DNA from: Ehretia macrophylla
Lineage: Eukaryota > Streptophyta > Magnoliopsida > Boraginales > Ehretiaceae
Direction of reading: 5' to 3'
DNA: 64,000 bases
NCBI GenBank assembly: GCA_037974665.1
Contig: CM075765.1
Location: forward strand, 8,601,501-8,665,500
This document shows, piece by piece, positions 12,590 through 25,658 of this stretch. How positions within the stretch are numbered: the first letter of the stretch is position 1; each line of letters opens with the position of its first letter. The notes beneath the pieces are model-generated. The model saw nothing but the letters and a program-made list of their open reading frames with translations, did not search any database and was not told where the DNA came from. A program made the position numbers and the translations under genes.

Positions 12590-13672
12590 TCCTCTCTCCC
12601 TTAAACAAATTGCATCCACACAATTCTTCTTCCAAGAGAACTCAGCATCAACTGAAGTCAAATTCTGATATTCTTTAACAGCTACTGAACATAATATTAA
12701 ATAAAAATGCTAGTAAGAACTCAAGAAGAATCCACTATTCCCGTATGAGAACTCTCAAATAAAGAGGCCAATTAGAGGCTCAAATGAAGATACCATTTGA
12801 AAATCTGTATAAAAACTCCATTGAATATTACGAAGGCCATAAGAGAACTCCTAGTTAGAAGTGTCGAGAAATACCAAGAAAAGACCGAAGCATGAACACC
12901 GTAGACAATGCTGCATAATAAAGCTGAATAGAATCCCAAATACCAAGTCTTCTGGGAAATGCTAATAAGAAAATACCGGAAGAATGTCCAACAAGAAAAT
13001 ACCAAAGGAAAATGCTTCAGAAAACCGTCATACAGAACCCCGAAAGAAGCCACTCATTTAAGACTGCTGAGCATAAAAGAACACCTTAATAGAATGCCAA
13101 TAACCAAGCTCCAACTATAAACACCAACTCCCAAATAAAGGCTGATCAAATGCCTCTTATTCCCACTAATCCACATAACTTGGAAGGTTGACCACTAGTC
13201 ACCTCTTGCCAGGGGAAGGAATAAGTCTTTCTTACCATTCGACGGGCTATGTATGAATGCCAAAATATTACACATGTATACAAATTCTTTAAGCTATTAT
13301 GCAAGCATGATTATAAAAGAACTTATAAAAATAATGTAAGAAACAAAGTCATTCAAGTGTGAATCATAACATAACCAATTCAATTCACAACAAAACTTAA
13401 TTCAAAATGCTCAAGTACATACATTACAATTAATAATTCAAGCAAATAACGATTCACGAGGTCAATTCGATGCAACTTCACTTCACTTAGCACATATTTA
13501 GCACATAACACATAACTATATCACATAAGTGCATACATCAATTCAAGATACACAATCATACATACAGGTACACACTTTCAAAACATACTCAACAAGCACA
13601 CATGCAAGGGTTACTACCCGACAGGTCAAGGACCCTGCCTCGGCCGAGTGCTAACTAAGCTCTAATACCATT
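12590..13672 (-). mobile_element. Array internal domain 1, non-coding (1083 bp)
   Basis: It is bounded on the minus strand by the primer-binding-site-like TGGTATTAGAGC (13659-13670) and a purine tract (12590-12602). No gag or pol motif was seen on either strand. The 93-residue minus-strand frame at 12772-13053 is hydrophobic and compositionally simple and is probably not a protein. The middle has many degenerate GAATACCAA/GAATGCCAA-like repeats on the plus strand. It is clearly homologous to internal 2 and, more distantly, to the internal of the element at 18176-25360. Confidence 0.85.
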
Positions 13673-14734
13673 TGTAACGCCCGATCCCTCACGAGACCGG
13701 AGGCTCTAAGAACCATGCTATTCTCAACCCAATCCCAAACCCGGGCACAGATTTTAGGAAAAATAGACAGAGTCTCCCCTGTACCGTGGATATTCTGGAA
13801 ACCTGTAAACATAATATAAGCCACAATACAACTAAACTCTAACTCCAACAACTCTAGCTTTAACTATCTCAGCTTCAAGGTCGACCAAGCCTTAAGCAAG
13901 ACATAGAAAACATACCCAAGCATGCATTTAACAATCCTTGAAACCTTATATCTTTTAATCCGCTTATCATACCACTCTATATTAACCATTAGATTTTCTT
14001 ATAAACTAAAGCCAAACAGTTATTTACTTTCATTAACACACAAACAAGCATACAAGACAATCAAGCAATAAAGTAAATCATTAAATTATTACAGGCCAAT
14101 GGTTCTTCAGACTTTAATACAATCTTCCACGATATGTTACAAATACATATAAGACCTCCACTTTACAAATTATACTACCATGACAAGTAACCCTTTAATG
14201 CACAGAAATCCAGACAGCTTGTATGCACATCAATTGCTTCGTATTAAACTTGAAAGTGTTAATAACGAGGGTGAGCATACAAAACACGTATGCCCAGTGA
14301 AGGTGGTTTTCGAAACCATTTTCGTGCAATGCAATAAATAATCACAGGATGAACAATAAAACAAAATAAATAAGCGATAGCCAAATATGTTACACTTATT
14401 AAAAGAATATCGATTCATAACACTTATCCCTCCAAACTCTCGAACCACGAACACGATCCTCGATCTCGATATGCTAGTATCCCTTATACCAATGGGTACT
14501 CCGGATGTACCCGATCCTACGACCCAACACCCCCTGGAATACTCCATACCAGGTTAGCGAGGGAATAGGGCGCGGAGCTAGAGCAACTAACCTCGGCAAT
14601 CCCAATGCCGACCGGCGAAGCCCATCGCATCCGTCCCGAACATTGATGTTGCGCAACCATGATGCAATGCATGTATGATGACAATGACAATATAATCAAT
14701 AAACACATTTGTGGACAACAAAGTAGGTTGTCCT
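13673..14734 (-). repeat. Array LTR 2, left part
   Basis: It begins TGTAACGCCCGATCC directly after the primer-binding site of internal 1. It is interrupted after GTCCT (14730-14734) by the solo LTR at 14735-26075 and resumes at 26076-26080, where GTCCC is the second target-site copy. Its TGAGCATAC/GTATGCCCA hairpin lies at 14272-14296. Confidence 0.87.
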
Positions 14735-17700
14735 TGTGACGCTCGGGAATTTCATCACATCTTTTAAATAACTGTTGTATATCTACTTGAGCATTTTTAT
14801 GTGCATTTTTTTTCTTGCTTAATTGTTTTATTTAGAGGGCACTATTCATAAAAAATTGACTATCTTAAATGCTCGATTTAATATTTTTTCTAGACAACAT
14901 GACTTATAAAAGGAATCGAAAACTTGTAATTTTAGACTTTAGAGGCTGGGAACTTACATTTGGAAAAAAAATTTGTGCCTCGTGTAAATAGTGTTACGTA
15001 TGTGTAACATGAGTTTTAGCTAGTTATCATTTAATTGGAGTTTTAATTTAGTTGACCAAGACTAAATAGCTTTGACCTTTGACCTTTTAATGTTGTCATC
15101 TTTTATGCTATTTTATATGCAAAATAAAACACACAAAAAAACAAGCAAAAAGGGAGGAGAAAACCAAGAGCACCAAGAGAGAAAGAAAAATAAAATTTTC
15201 AACTTCAATTCATCCAATCTTTGCTTGAGCTTGTTTAGGATCATTTCCAAGCCACCTAACATCATCTTCCAAGATTCTACAAGTGCTCAAGTGAGTGATT
15301 TCATCTTTAATTGTGCATTTGAGTAATTTTAGTTTAAACTTTAATTTTTAGCAATTGTTGATAGAATACTATTTTGTTCATTTTGTTGGTTGTAAGGCCT
15401 TCCATGATGATAGTAGAACATGTTTCTATAGTTTTTTGGCAAGTTCCATGGTTGAAATTGAAGTTTGCATGTTGGAGAAGATAATGAATAGTAAAAAATG
15501 TGAATAGTAACCCTTGTGTTCTAGCTTAATTTATTGCTTCAAATATGCTTAAATATGTATTTAGAGCAAACTTTTGTAGTTAGTTAGCTTTTTGAATGGT
15601 TGAAAATGGTGGTTGATGAATTAAAGAAGATGATAAATAGTGCCAAACTAGGGTTTCCAAAAAAAGTTACAATTTAATTCAATTCGAGGCTTCTAGTAAT
15701 TGTTAAATAGGTCATTGAGCATGGGAAAAATGTTAATTGCGCTTGTTAGGCTCGAAACTTGGGTAATTTGATCAAAATAAGCTATTTTAGAAAGGGGTTT
15801 CGGGGTTAACTCGAATCCGGGTACGTTTTGAGATTATGGCTAGTATTTATCAAGTATTGAAGCCTTAGAAGTGCCTTTGTTTCGTTTGTTTGGGTTCCGG
15901 AATTGGTACTTATAGTGTAAACCCACAAAGAGGCATTTTCAATGTTTTTGTGTATTTGTGCTCTAGGTTATGATTTGGAGGCTCTAAAAGATGTATTTAG
16001 GTGTCCTTAGATTGGTAGAATAGCTATCTTTCCTAACTTAATCCTTGAATTCCGGTAGGAAGCTAAATAGCCCAGTTGAACAAAGTGGAAATGAATGAAT
16101 TAATAACTTTAGTACTTGTATTGCCTCGTAGTTGCTTCTAGAGTGTTTAAGTGCAGTTTGGGGCATGTGTGAGCTTGTGGTAAAGTGTTGGGGAAGGTAT
16201 AATATTGACCCATTTATGTTCGCATATTTAAATTCATGATAATTGCTTATAATTGAGTTATCATATGGTCTATGCCATGAATTAATTAGTTATCTTGATT
16301 ATGGTGTAATATGTGAATTTTATGTGTTGTTTGCTAGCTAAACTTGGAGGATTCTTGATTTAGTTGTTGTTATTGAATAATGAGAAAAGAATGTTAATGC
16401 ATGTGGTGTGTTTGATAAAATGCTTGAAAGAAGTCTATTTGAACACAAGAATGCATTAAGTATTTGGCATAACCATGAAATGCTAGCTAGATGAACTAAA
16501 TGAACATTAGTATGTGTGTGTGTGGCTGCCCATGTGTGTGTGTTGTGGAAACGTGGGTGTGTGGATGTAATAAAAGTGTGTTATGGCTGTCTATGGATGA
16601 ACCTAGGTGCATGGTTGGATGTTTGGAGTTTGGGTGTAAGCTAGTTGAAGAGAAGTTAGTTTATAAAGCTGAAATTGTTTCGGCAGTTAACTGCCAATGA
16701 CTTTTAGAACCTTTTTGATGTAGTAAAAGAGCTTAGAATTGAACGAAATTTATACAGAAGCTAGATTAGGCAGTTTAGAGAAAATATTAATTTCTAAGGC
16801 TAAGGCTAATTCTAACTTTTTAAGTCCCTGACAAAGCAACTTCTGAAATGTAGCCTGAATCTCGCTAGAACTGGAAAACAATGCGCAGTTGCACGAAAAT
16901 AGCTATAACTCGAGGAATATAGCTCCGAATTAGGATCCGTTTGAGGCTAAAATTATCTAAACTCGAAGATCTAAGTTTATACATAAAAATCAGAAACTTT
17001 GGAGATCATTATAATAGGTAACCGGACTGATTAAATTAGGGTTCTGTTAGAGGAATGGAAAAAGTATATGCTTTTGTGAAGTTCTACCTTGATTTGTTGG
17101 AGTATGAGGTTATTTGAATTAATTGATGGTTATGAGGTGTCTATCGAGTTATATTATGTGTTAAATAAATGAATTGATTAGTATTTGTGAGATTTAATTG
17201 CCACGAGCTATTAGTGTCAGTCTTATAAAAACGTTGTTTGAATTGATATGTAAGCATCTCCGTGGTTAATTGAGTTGATTCATTGAATTAGATTAAACTC
17301 TAAATGTTGCAGTAGGTGTTGTGCCATAATCGAATAGGATTGTAATAAATTGTGGAGTTTGCTTAAGTAGATAAAAGTTAATGTTTGTTGTAGTTAAAGT
17401 AATTGAAGTATTTTGCATGCTAATGAACATTGAATCAAGTGTAGTTGCCCCTCATGATGTTAATGAATATTTTCAAGCTTGCCTTTTAGTCTATGTGTAA
17501 AGCTAGTTAGCTATTTGCATGTCGAGTTTAAATGGATTAAAGTTATATGCTAGATATGCTTCGAATTATGCCAAAAGACAAAGGGAATAAGTGTCAAAAT
17601 TAAGCCTAATGTTGAAAATATCTTGGAATGCTACTTTTCATGTTGTTCTAATGATTATCGGGTTACTTGTATGTGACTTTGCATGATTATCAAATGTTAT

Positions 17701-18175
17701 GTTGTTACTTGTTATAAAGTGTATAGTTGTATTGTGTTGAACTAAATTACGAATCCTATGTGGATTGTTAGTTTTGAGCACGGGGGAAAAGATTGGAAGA
17801 GTTCGTGGCTTCTGGAGGTGAGGGAGTTACATTCTTTTATACATCTTAATTTGTGTTACTGCTCATAAAATTGTATAGTTGATATGTTCACTTATAATTA
17901 TGTGTACCTTGATATGAATTGAATAAATATACACTTGTCTCTACTTTACATTGTTATATTTCTTATTTACTGTAACCTACTTACGAGGGCGGCCTATTTT
18001 GTCGTCCCTCACCTGTGATTACTTGGTTTTCGTGATCATAAATCGGGTTGCGCAACTTTTTCGGATATGGCAGCGTCGAGAAACACGGGCGGCATCGGGC
18101 TTGCCGTGCTTCCTCGACTACCATGGTGCCTATTCCCTTTCTCTCGCTGAGTATACTCCACTATCCCAAAGGCGT

Positions 18176-21056
18176 TGTAACACTCCGATCCCTCTCGAGA
18201 CCGGAAGTTCTATCAATCAATCTAATCGCAATCCAATTCCAAACCCGGGCATAATTTTTTTAGGGAAAACGGACGGAGTCTCCTCTGTTTCTAGGCAAAA
18301 TGTAAAACCTGTAATAGCATATAAGTGGACCAGCACCGTGTCCGACCATACAAATACCTCAAGGCCATCCGAGCCTTGGTTCTCAACAAGCGAACACAAG
18401 TAAATATATATTTCCAGTTTAAATGCTAACTTATCTCTTTTCATCTTTGACAAATACATTCATGCTTGGCAACTAAACTATACTAACTTATTGCATAAAA
18501 TAGACTATCATACCATTCTAACTCTTTTCCTTTGGACATTACAAACATGCATTGAAGTTAAACTATACTATCTGAATACATAAACTAGCTTATCATACCA
18601 CTTCAATAATCTAGTAAAACTTAAATTACATTCACTTTAACATTAAATACATACAACACATGAAACATACATCTTTGCATCTTTGACAACTCAAGCCACA
18701 TAGCACGCAAGACAACTCTTCAAGCATGATCTTTCACGTAACCACGAACTTTCCAGCTAACATGGCATTTCCTGAAATGTGGTGGTGAGGAGTGAGTATA
18801 CACAACACGTATACTCAGTGAGGGCGAGACAGATATTGAGGTGGAGAGAAAGAAGATCGTGCAATGTAAATAAGACAGTTAAACAATATATCCGGTAAGA
18901 TCAACAATCAGTATAAACAACAATACAATAAACAATTAAGGAAAGCATTAACACAACCCATCAAAGCTATACTATACTCTGAAGGCTATGGTTCACTCAT
19001 ACGAGCAATGTACCATGCGATTCGATTCCACGAGCATTACATCAATCTCGAGCTTGATGTTGACAACGATGACAATAAGCGCGCAACCACCTTATAACTT
19101 CCACTGGGTGTACTCCGGAAGTACCCCGACACATCTACGACCTAAATCTCCCAGGGCGGCACCCCTAGCAAGAATGGGAATAGGACACGGAGCTAGAGCA
19201 AACCAACCCTGGCAGCCCGAGACTACCTAGAGAGGCCCATCACTCACGCGCCTGACACTAATGCAATGCAACACGAGATACAAGCAATAAACGAGCGATA
19301 GCACGAAAGTACAGATTAGTGGCGATAACGAGATATCAAGCATTTACAATCAATAACAGCAATCAATTAACTTTTCAAGCATGACTATCACTAATATCAA
19401 TAACATCATCAATCAAACAAGTAACAGCAGTTCAAACATGAAAACGACAAATATCATTATTCAATCTCTAACTTCCAAAGGCAATTACGAACAAACGAGC
19501 TACAGGATTAGGAAGCTGATTTCACTACATTCACTTAAGCACTACAAGGCACGTTTCTATATCACTAAACTTCACTTTCTCACCCGAAGCCCGAAAGTCC
19601 ACCTACTGCGTTTGAACTACAACTATACTAACCGGTCGCTCAATCAACGCCACAATAGCGCCAAAAGTGCTTCCATGCCCTCAATAGCAAAACTCCCAAC
19701 TCAATTCGAGCACGGTCAACTTTTGGTCAAACGGTCCATTTACATTTCTTTGTCTAATTTTCAATTTTATCAAAGACCGGTCCGTTTTTATTGCACATCT
19801 TATCTTTCTATCACTAATGGCACCTATCCAAATTGAGAAATCGTAATTCGGATCAAAATCCGAAATTCTAGGGTTTTACTATTCAAAATCACTATTTATT
19901 GTTCTTCCCTAATTTCAAATACGCAATTTTAGCCGTAAAAATCTCTAAATAACTATCAAACAATGCTCTACGAACTCAAAGGAAGCTATATCAAGCAATT
20001 ATAGGCATTATAACACAATATATATCAAATCTAAAAATTTGAAACAATAATCAAATTTCACAAAATATGCACAAAAGCGTGAAAACCCTCACAGAGATTG
20101 AAGACCAAGACCCGCAAGAACCTTAGCCACGATCCTTGCTCGATTCCACGCATGATTGCACAAGAAAAATGGAAGCAAAATCTTTTTTTTTTCTCTTGGA
20201 GAGTTTCGGCCATGGGGGGGGGGGGGGGGGGGGGAGGGGGGGGGGACTTGGGTGGTATTTTGGTTTTTGTTTTTATGATTATTTTGTTGATTTTTGGCTA
20301 TTTAAAAGTTGACAAAGCTCAAGGGCAAAATGGTCATTTAGCAAAGTCAAAATTCAAGTTAAATTGGTCAACTAGGGCTATTTTGGTTATCATTTGGTCT
20401 AGCTCAAGTTAAAACAATGCAATTGAATGAAAAACAACAAAAAATAGTTAAATTAAGCTAAAAACATTTTTCACTAAGTCCGAGGAATATTTCTCTAACT
20501 CTCATTTTCGAAATGCTATGATCGAATGGTCAATAAACGATCGCTAATCAAATGATGAAAAATAATATAAAACTATAATTTTTGAAAAGTAGGATAGTAG
20601 AATAGTTTAAAATTCACTCCGAACTCCGAGCCATTTTTCTCATTTAATTGAAAATCGAGTAATTAAATACAAGAAAAAAAACCGATTATTAAAATAATCA
20701 AAACAATCAAAATAATCAATGTTCATTTAAAAATAATTAATTTAGCTATTTCTAGAATATTTTAAAAAATTATGAAATTAATGTTAAGATACAAATAAAC
20801 AACTTAGTATAAACACATAGTCAAATGCAATTAAATACTAACAATTAAGATGACACTTAATTAAATACAAGAGAATAAATTCAATTACTATAACTAATAG
20901 GAATAGGTAATAATCTTTTAATTAATCAATATAAAAATTATTAAATGCTTCCAAAAGAAATATCAAGATAGTGCAAAATGGTTGATTTAACTAATTAAGC
21001 ATTTAATTAAATACAGTTAAATGTCATTAAATGCATGCCGGGTTCGGGTTATCACA
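18176..21056 (-). repeat. LTR of the nested LARD-like element (left copy)
   Basis: It runs from TGTAACACTCC to GGTTATCACA. It includes a perfect 9-bp hairpin TGAGTATAC/GTATACTCA at 18793-18817 and, on the minus strand, an acceptor-like ATTTCAG about 20 nt beyond it (AG at 18772-18773). A tract of 21 G, one A and 10 G at 20214-20245 is much shorter in the other LTR. No protein-like ORF was seen. Confidence 0.9.
20214..20245 (+). repeat. Long G tract (21 G, A, 10 G)
   Basis: A near-pure guanine run inside the left LTR. The matching site in the partner LTR (24535-24548) is only 6 G, A, 7 G. It is a slippage-prone run and could form a G-quadruplex on the plus strand, or a C-rich leader tract in the element's own sense. 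Confidence 0.9.
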
Positions 21057-22495
21057 TCCTTCCCCCCTTAAAACAATTGCGTCCTCGCAATTCTTCTTCC
21101 AATATAACTCAGCATCATCTGAAATCCAACTCTGACTAATCTTCATCGGTTGCTGAGCAAGATAGTGAATAAGAATGATCGTAGGAAAACCTGAATAGAA
21201 ATCCCAACCAAGAATGCTGAGAAAATACCAACTAAAGACTGAAGCAAAGATACTGTAGATAAAATTAACATCACATATTAATGATAAGAAGAATACCGAA
21301 TGAATACCCCACATACGATTCTCTAGTAGAAGTTTAACTATTATCGCTCGAGAATACCCAAGTAGGAGGCCAACTAAAGGCTCAAATAAAGGTTCCATCC
21401 AGAGGTCCAAGGAAGTACCCCGCTGGTCATGAATTTCATAGAATAACTCCCTGTTAGGAGTGCTGAGGAAAGTACTAAGAAAACCCAATCAAATATACTT
21501 CAAAGGTTCTAGAGAAGTCTTCCAAATAATAACCCCATAGGATAACCAATTAGATCCCGAGTATCGCTATCAAATGCTGAGAAGAATGTCAAAGGAAATA
21601 GCAGAGAAAATATAATGTGCCCAATAAGACAATCAAGTTGAATAACAAATATAGTTTCCCAGCTAGACAAAAACCCTAAGGAAAAATACCGAGCTGGTGC
21701 ACAATATACAAAACCAAACTCCGAGGCCTTTTCACTGTTTGCCAAGTGAGAACTTTGTACATCCTTGCCAATAAGGAAACCTAATAAGAGAATACCAAAA
21801 GAATGTTACCAAGAGCCATCATACAGAAACCCCAAAGAAAGTTATCTTTTTAAGATTGCCAACCACAAAGAAGAGTCTTAGAAGTATGCCAATAACCGAG
21901 CTCCAAAGACAAACACCAACTCCAAAATAAAGGCTAATTAAGTGCCATTCATTTCCTGCCAATCCATACACCTTGAAAGGCCAGCTGTGAACCACTTTCT
22001 TCAGGGAAGGAATAAGTCTTTCTTACCATTTCAATAGGAAATGTATGAATGCCAAGATATCATATTTATACATATATGCCTTAATCTATTATGCAAGCAA
22101 GTTTATAAAACAATTTATAAAACAGTTTATTCAACAAAGTCATTCAAGCACGACAATCAAGTCAATCACAACACAACTCAATCCAAGACATTCCAATATA
22201 CACATTACAAGCAATACTTCAAGCAAATAACAATTCACGAGGTCGATTCGATTCACGATGCCAATTCAATAGGTCAATTCAATGCACAACTAGACACTTC
22301 ACTTTACTTGAGAAACATTTAACACATAACACATAACTATATCACATAGGTGCATACATTCAAGTCAAGACACACAATCTCACATACAAGCATACACTTT
22401 CAAGACACACTTAACAAGCACACATTCAAGGGTCACTACCCACCAGACCGAGGACCCTGTCCCGGCTTATGAGCTAAACAAGCTCTGATACCACC
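21057..22495 (-). mobile_element. Internal domain of the LARD-like element, non-coding (1439 bp)
   Basis: It contains only a primer-binding site at one end and a purine tract at the other. The longest frame (153 residues, minus, 21027-21488) crosses the LTR edge and matches nothing I recognise. Stretches such as GCCAATAACC-AGCTCC and GGGAAGGAATAAGTC are shared with the array internals at 12590 and 27948. The middle shows the same degenerate AATACC repeats. Confidence 0.85.
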
Positions 22496-25360
22496 TGTAA
22501 CACCCTGATCCCTCTCGAGACCGGGAGTTCTATCAATCAATCTAATCGCAACCCAATTCCAAACCCGGGCATAATTTTTTTAGGGAAAACAGACGGAGTC
22601 TCCTCTGTTTCTAGGCAAAATGTAAAACCTGTAATAGCATATAAGTGGACCAGCACCGTGTCCAACCATACAAACACCTCAAGGCCATCCGAGCCTTGGT
22701 TCTCAACAAGCGAACACAACTAAATATACATTTCCAGTTTAAATGCTAACCTATCTCTTTTCATCTTTGACAAATACATTCATGCTTGGCAACTAAACTA
22801 TACTAACTTATTGCATAAAATAGACTATCATACCATTCTAACTCTTTTCCTTTGGACATTACAAACATGCATTGAAGTTAAACTATACTATCTGAATACA
22901 TAAACTAGCTTATCATACCACTTCAATAATCTAGTAAAACTTAAATTACATTCATTTTAACATTAAATACATACAACACATGAAACATACATCTTTGCAT
23001 CTTTGACAACTCAAGCCACATAGCACGCAAGACAACTCTTCAAGCATGATCTTTCACGTAACCACGAACTTTCCAGCTAACATGGCATTTCCTGAAATGT
23101 GGTGGTGAGGAATGAGTATACACAACACGTATACTCAGTGAGGGCGAGACAGATATCGAGGTGGAGAGAAAGAAGATCGTGCAATGCAAATAAGACAGTT
23201 AAGCAATATATCCGATAAGATCAACAATCAATATAAACAACAATACAATAAATAATTAAGGCAAGCATTAACACAACCCATCAAAGCTATACCACACTCT
23301 GAAGGCTATGGTTTACTCATACGAGCAATGTACCATGCGATTCGATTCCACGAGCATTACATCAATCTCGAGCTTGATGTTGACAACGATGACAATAAGC
23401 GCGCAACCACCTTATAACTTCCACTGGGTGTACTTCGGAAGTACCTTGACACATCTACGACCCAAATTTCCCAGGGCGGCACCCCTAGCAAGAATGGGAA
23501 TAGGACACGGAGCTAGAGCAAACCAACCCTGGCAGCCCGAGACTACCCAGAGAGGCCCATCAGTCACGCGCCTGACACTAATGCAATGCAATACGAGATA
23601 CAAGCAATAAACGAGCGATAGCACGAAAGTACAGATTAGTGGCGATAAACGAGATATCAAGCATTTACAATCAATAACAGCAATCAATTAACTTTTCAAG
23701 CATGATTATCACTAATATCAATAATATCATCAATCAAACAAGTAACAACAGTTCAAACACGAAAACGACAAATATCACTATTCAATCTCTAACTTCCAAA
23801 GGCAATTACGAACAAACGAGCTACAGGATTAGGAAACCGATTTCACTACATTCACTTAGGCACTACAAGGCACGTTTCTATATCACTAAACTTCACTTTC
23901 TCACCCGAAGCCCGAAAGTCCACCTACTGCGTTTGAACTACAACTATACTAACCGGTCGCTCAATCAACGCCACAACAGCGCCAAAAGTGCTTCCATGCC
24001 CTCAATAGCTAAACCCCCAACTCAATTCGAGCACGGTCAACTTTTGGTCAAACGACTCCTTTACGTTTCTTTGTCTAATTTCTAATTTTATCAAAGGCCG
24101 GTCCATTTTTATTGCACATCTTATCTTTCTATCACTAATGGTACCTATCCAAATCGAGAAATCGTAATTCGGATCAAAATCCGAAATTCTAGGGTTTTAC
24201 TATTCAAAATCACTATTTATTGTTCTTCCCCAATTTTAAATACGCAATTTTAGCTGTAAAAATCTCTAAATAACTATCAAACAATGCTCTACGAACTCAA
24301 AGGGAGCTATATCAAGCAATTATAGGCATTATAATACAATATATATCAAATCTAAAAATTTGAAACAATAATCAAATTTCACAAAATATGCACAAAAGTG
24401 TGAAAACCCTCACAGAGATTGAAGACCAAGACCTGCAAGAACCTTGGCCACGATCCTTGCTCGATTCCACGCATGATTGCACAAGAAAAATGGAAGCAAA
24501 ATCTTTTTTTTTCTCTTGGAGAGTTTCGGCCATAGGGGGGAGGGGGGGACTTGGGTAGTATTTTGGTTTTTGTTTTTATGATTATTTTGTTGATTTTTGG
24601 CTATTTAAAAGTTGACAAAGCTCAAGGGCAAAATGGTCATTTAGCAAAGTCAAAATTCAAGTTAAATTGGTCAACTAGGGCTATTTTGGTTATCATTTGG
24701 TCTAGCTCAAGTTAAAACAATGCAATTGAATGAAAAACAACTAAAACTAGTTAAATTAAGCTAAAAACATTTTTCACTAAGTCCGAGGAATATTTCTCTA
24801 ACTCTCAATTTCGAAATGCTACGATCGAACGGTCAATAAACGATCGCTAATCAAATGATGAGAAATAATATAAAACTATAATTTTTGAAAAGTATGATAT
24901 TAGAATAGTTTAAAATTCACTCTGAACTCTGAGCCATTTTTCTCATTTAATTGAAAACCGAGTAATTAAATACAAGAAAATAAAACCGATTATTAAAATA
25001 ATCAAAACAATCAAAATAATCAATGTTCATTTAAAAATAATTAATTTAGCTATTTCTAGAATATTTTAAAAAATTATGAAATTAATGTTAAGATACAAAT
25101 AAACAAGTTAATATAAACACGTAGTCAAATGCAATAAAATATTAACATTTAAGATAATACTTAATTAAATACAAGAGAATAAATCCAATTACTATAACTA
25201 ATAGGAATAGGTAATAATCTTTTAATTAATCAATATAAAAATTATTAAATGCTTCCAAAAGAAATATCAAGATAGTGCAAAATGGTTGATTTAACTAATT
25301 AACCATTTAATTAAATACAGTTAAATGCCATTAAATGTATGTCGGGTTCGGGTTATCACA
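22496..25360 (-). repeat. LTR of the nested LARD-like element (right copy)
   Basis: It is the partner of the LTR at 18176 and on the minus strand is the 5' LTR. It begins TGTAACACCC and ends GGTTATCACA against the GGCGT target copy. The TGAGTATAC/GTATACTCA hairpin recurs at 23113-23137. Confidence 0.9.
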
Positions 25361-25638
25361 GGCGTGGTTCACTTGCTGGGCATATGGACCTACCTCAGGA
25401 GAAAGGGTCGTAGGATCGGGGTACATCCGGAGTACCCCATTTTAGAGGAGTAAGGGGTTTGCCGACACTTGTTTGAAGATCTTGGCTCGTGGCTCGTGAT
25501 AGAAGACAAGTGGAACCGTATCCTTTATATACGTGATTAAATACTTGTCTAATTAATTTATTTATTTGTGTTATTAATGTTTTTATCTTGTTGCATCTAA
25601 TGAAAACACACCCTGATTTACTGCATCACCTCCCTCAT

Positions 25639-25658
25639 TGAGTAACTTTGGTTACTCA
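25639..25658 (+). other. Conserved LTR hairpin before an acceptor-like site (solo LTR)
   Basis: A perfect 8-bp stem TGAGTAAC/GTTACTCA with a TTTG loop, 23 nt before the end of TTTCAG. It occupies the same relative place as the hairpins at 9444, 14272, 18793, 23113, 29630, 45427 and 61793, with different but still pairing bases. Confidence 0.6.

Larger units (their letters stand above)
18176..25360 (-). mobile_element. Complete non-coding LTR element, LARD-like (7185 bp)
   Basis: It is flanked by GGCGT (18171-18175 and 25361-25365). LTRs are 18176-21056 (2881 bp) and 22496-25360 (2865 bp), differing by a few percent by eye. The internal is 21057-22495 (1439 bp). On the minus strand a primer-binding site TGGTATCAGAGC (22482-22493) follows the 5' LTR, and a purine tract (AAGGGGGGAAGGA) precedes the 3' LTR. 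There is no gag or pol, so it looks structurally whole but non-autonomous. Its internal is homologous to those of the surrounding array, which suggests one lineage of non-coding Tekay satellites. Confidence 0.9.

Noticed and set aside
12772-13053. 93-residue minus-strand frame, with a near copy at 28130-28411
   Set aside because: The two copies lie at the same place in duplicated non-coding internals. The sequence is hydrophobic and low in complexity with no known motif, and similarity to the LARD-like internal looks like nucleotide homology. Not called as a gene.
18951-19836. Plus-strand frames of 80-151 residues in the LARD-like LTR, partly mirrored at 23308-24085
   Set aside because: They are antisense to the element, have simple Ser/Thr/Asn-rich composition and no domain; the two LTR copies differ in frame extent.
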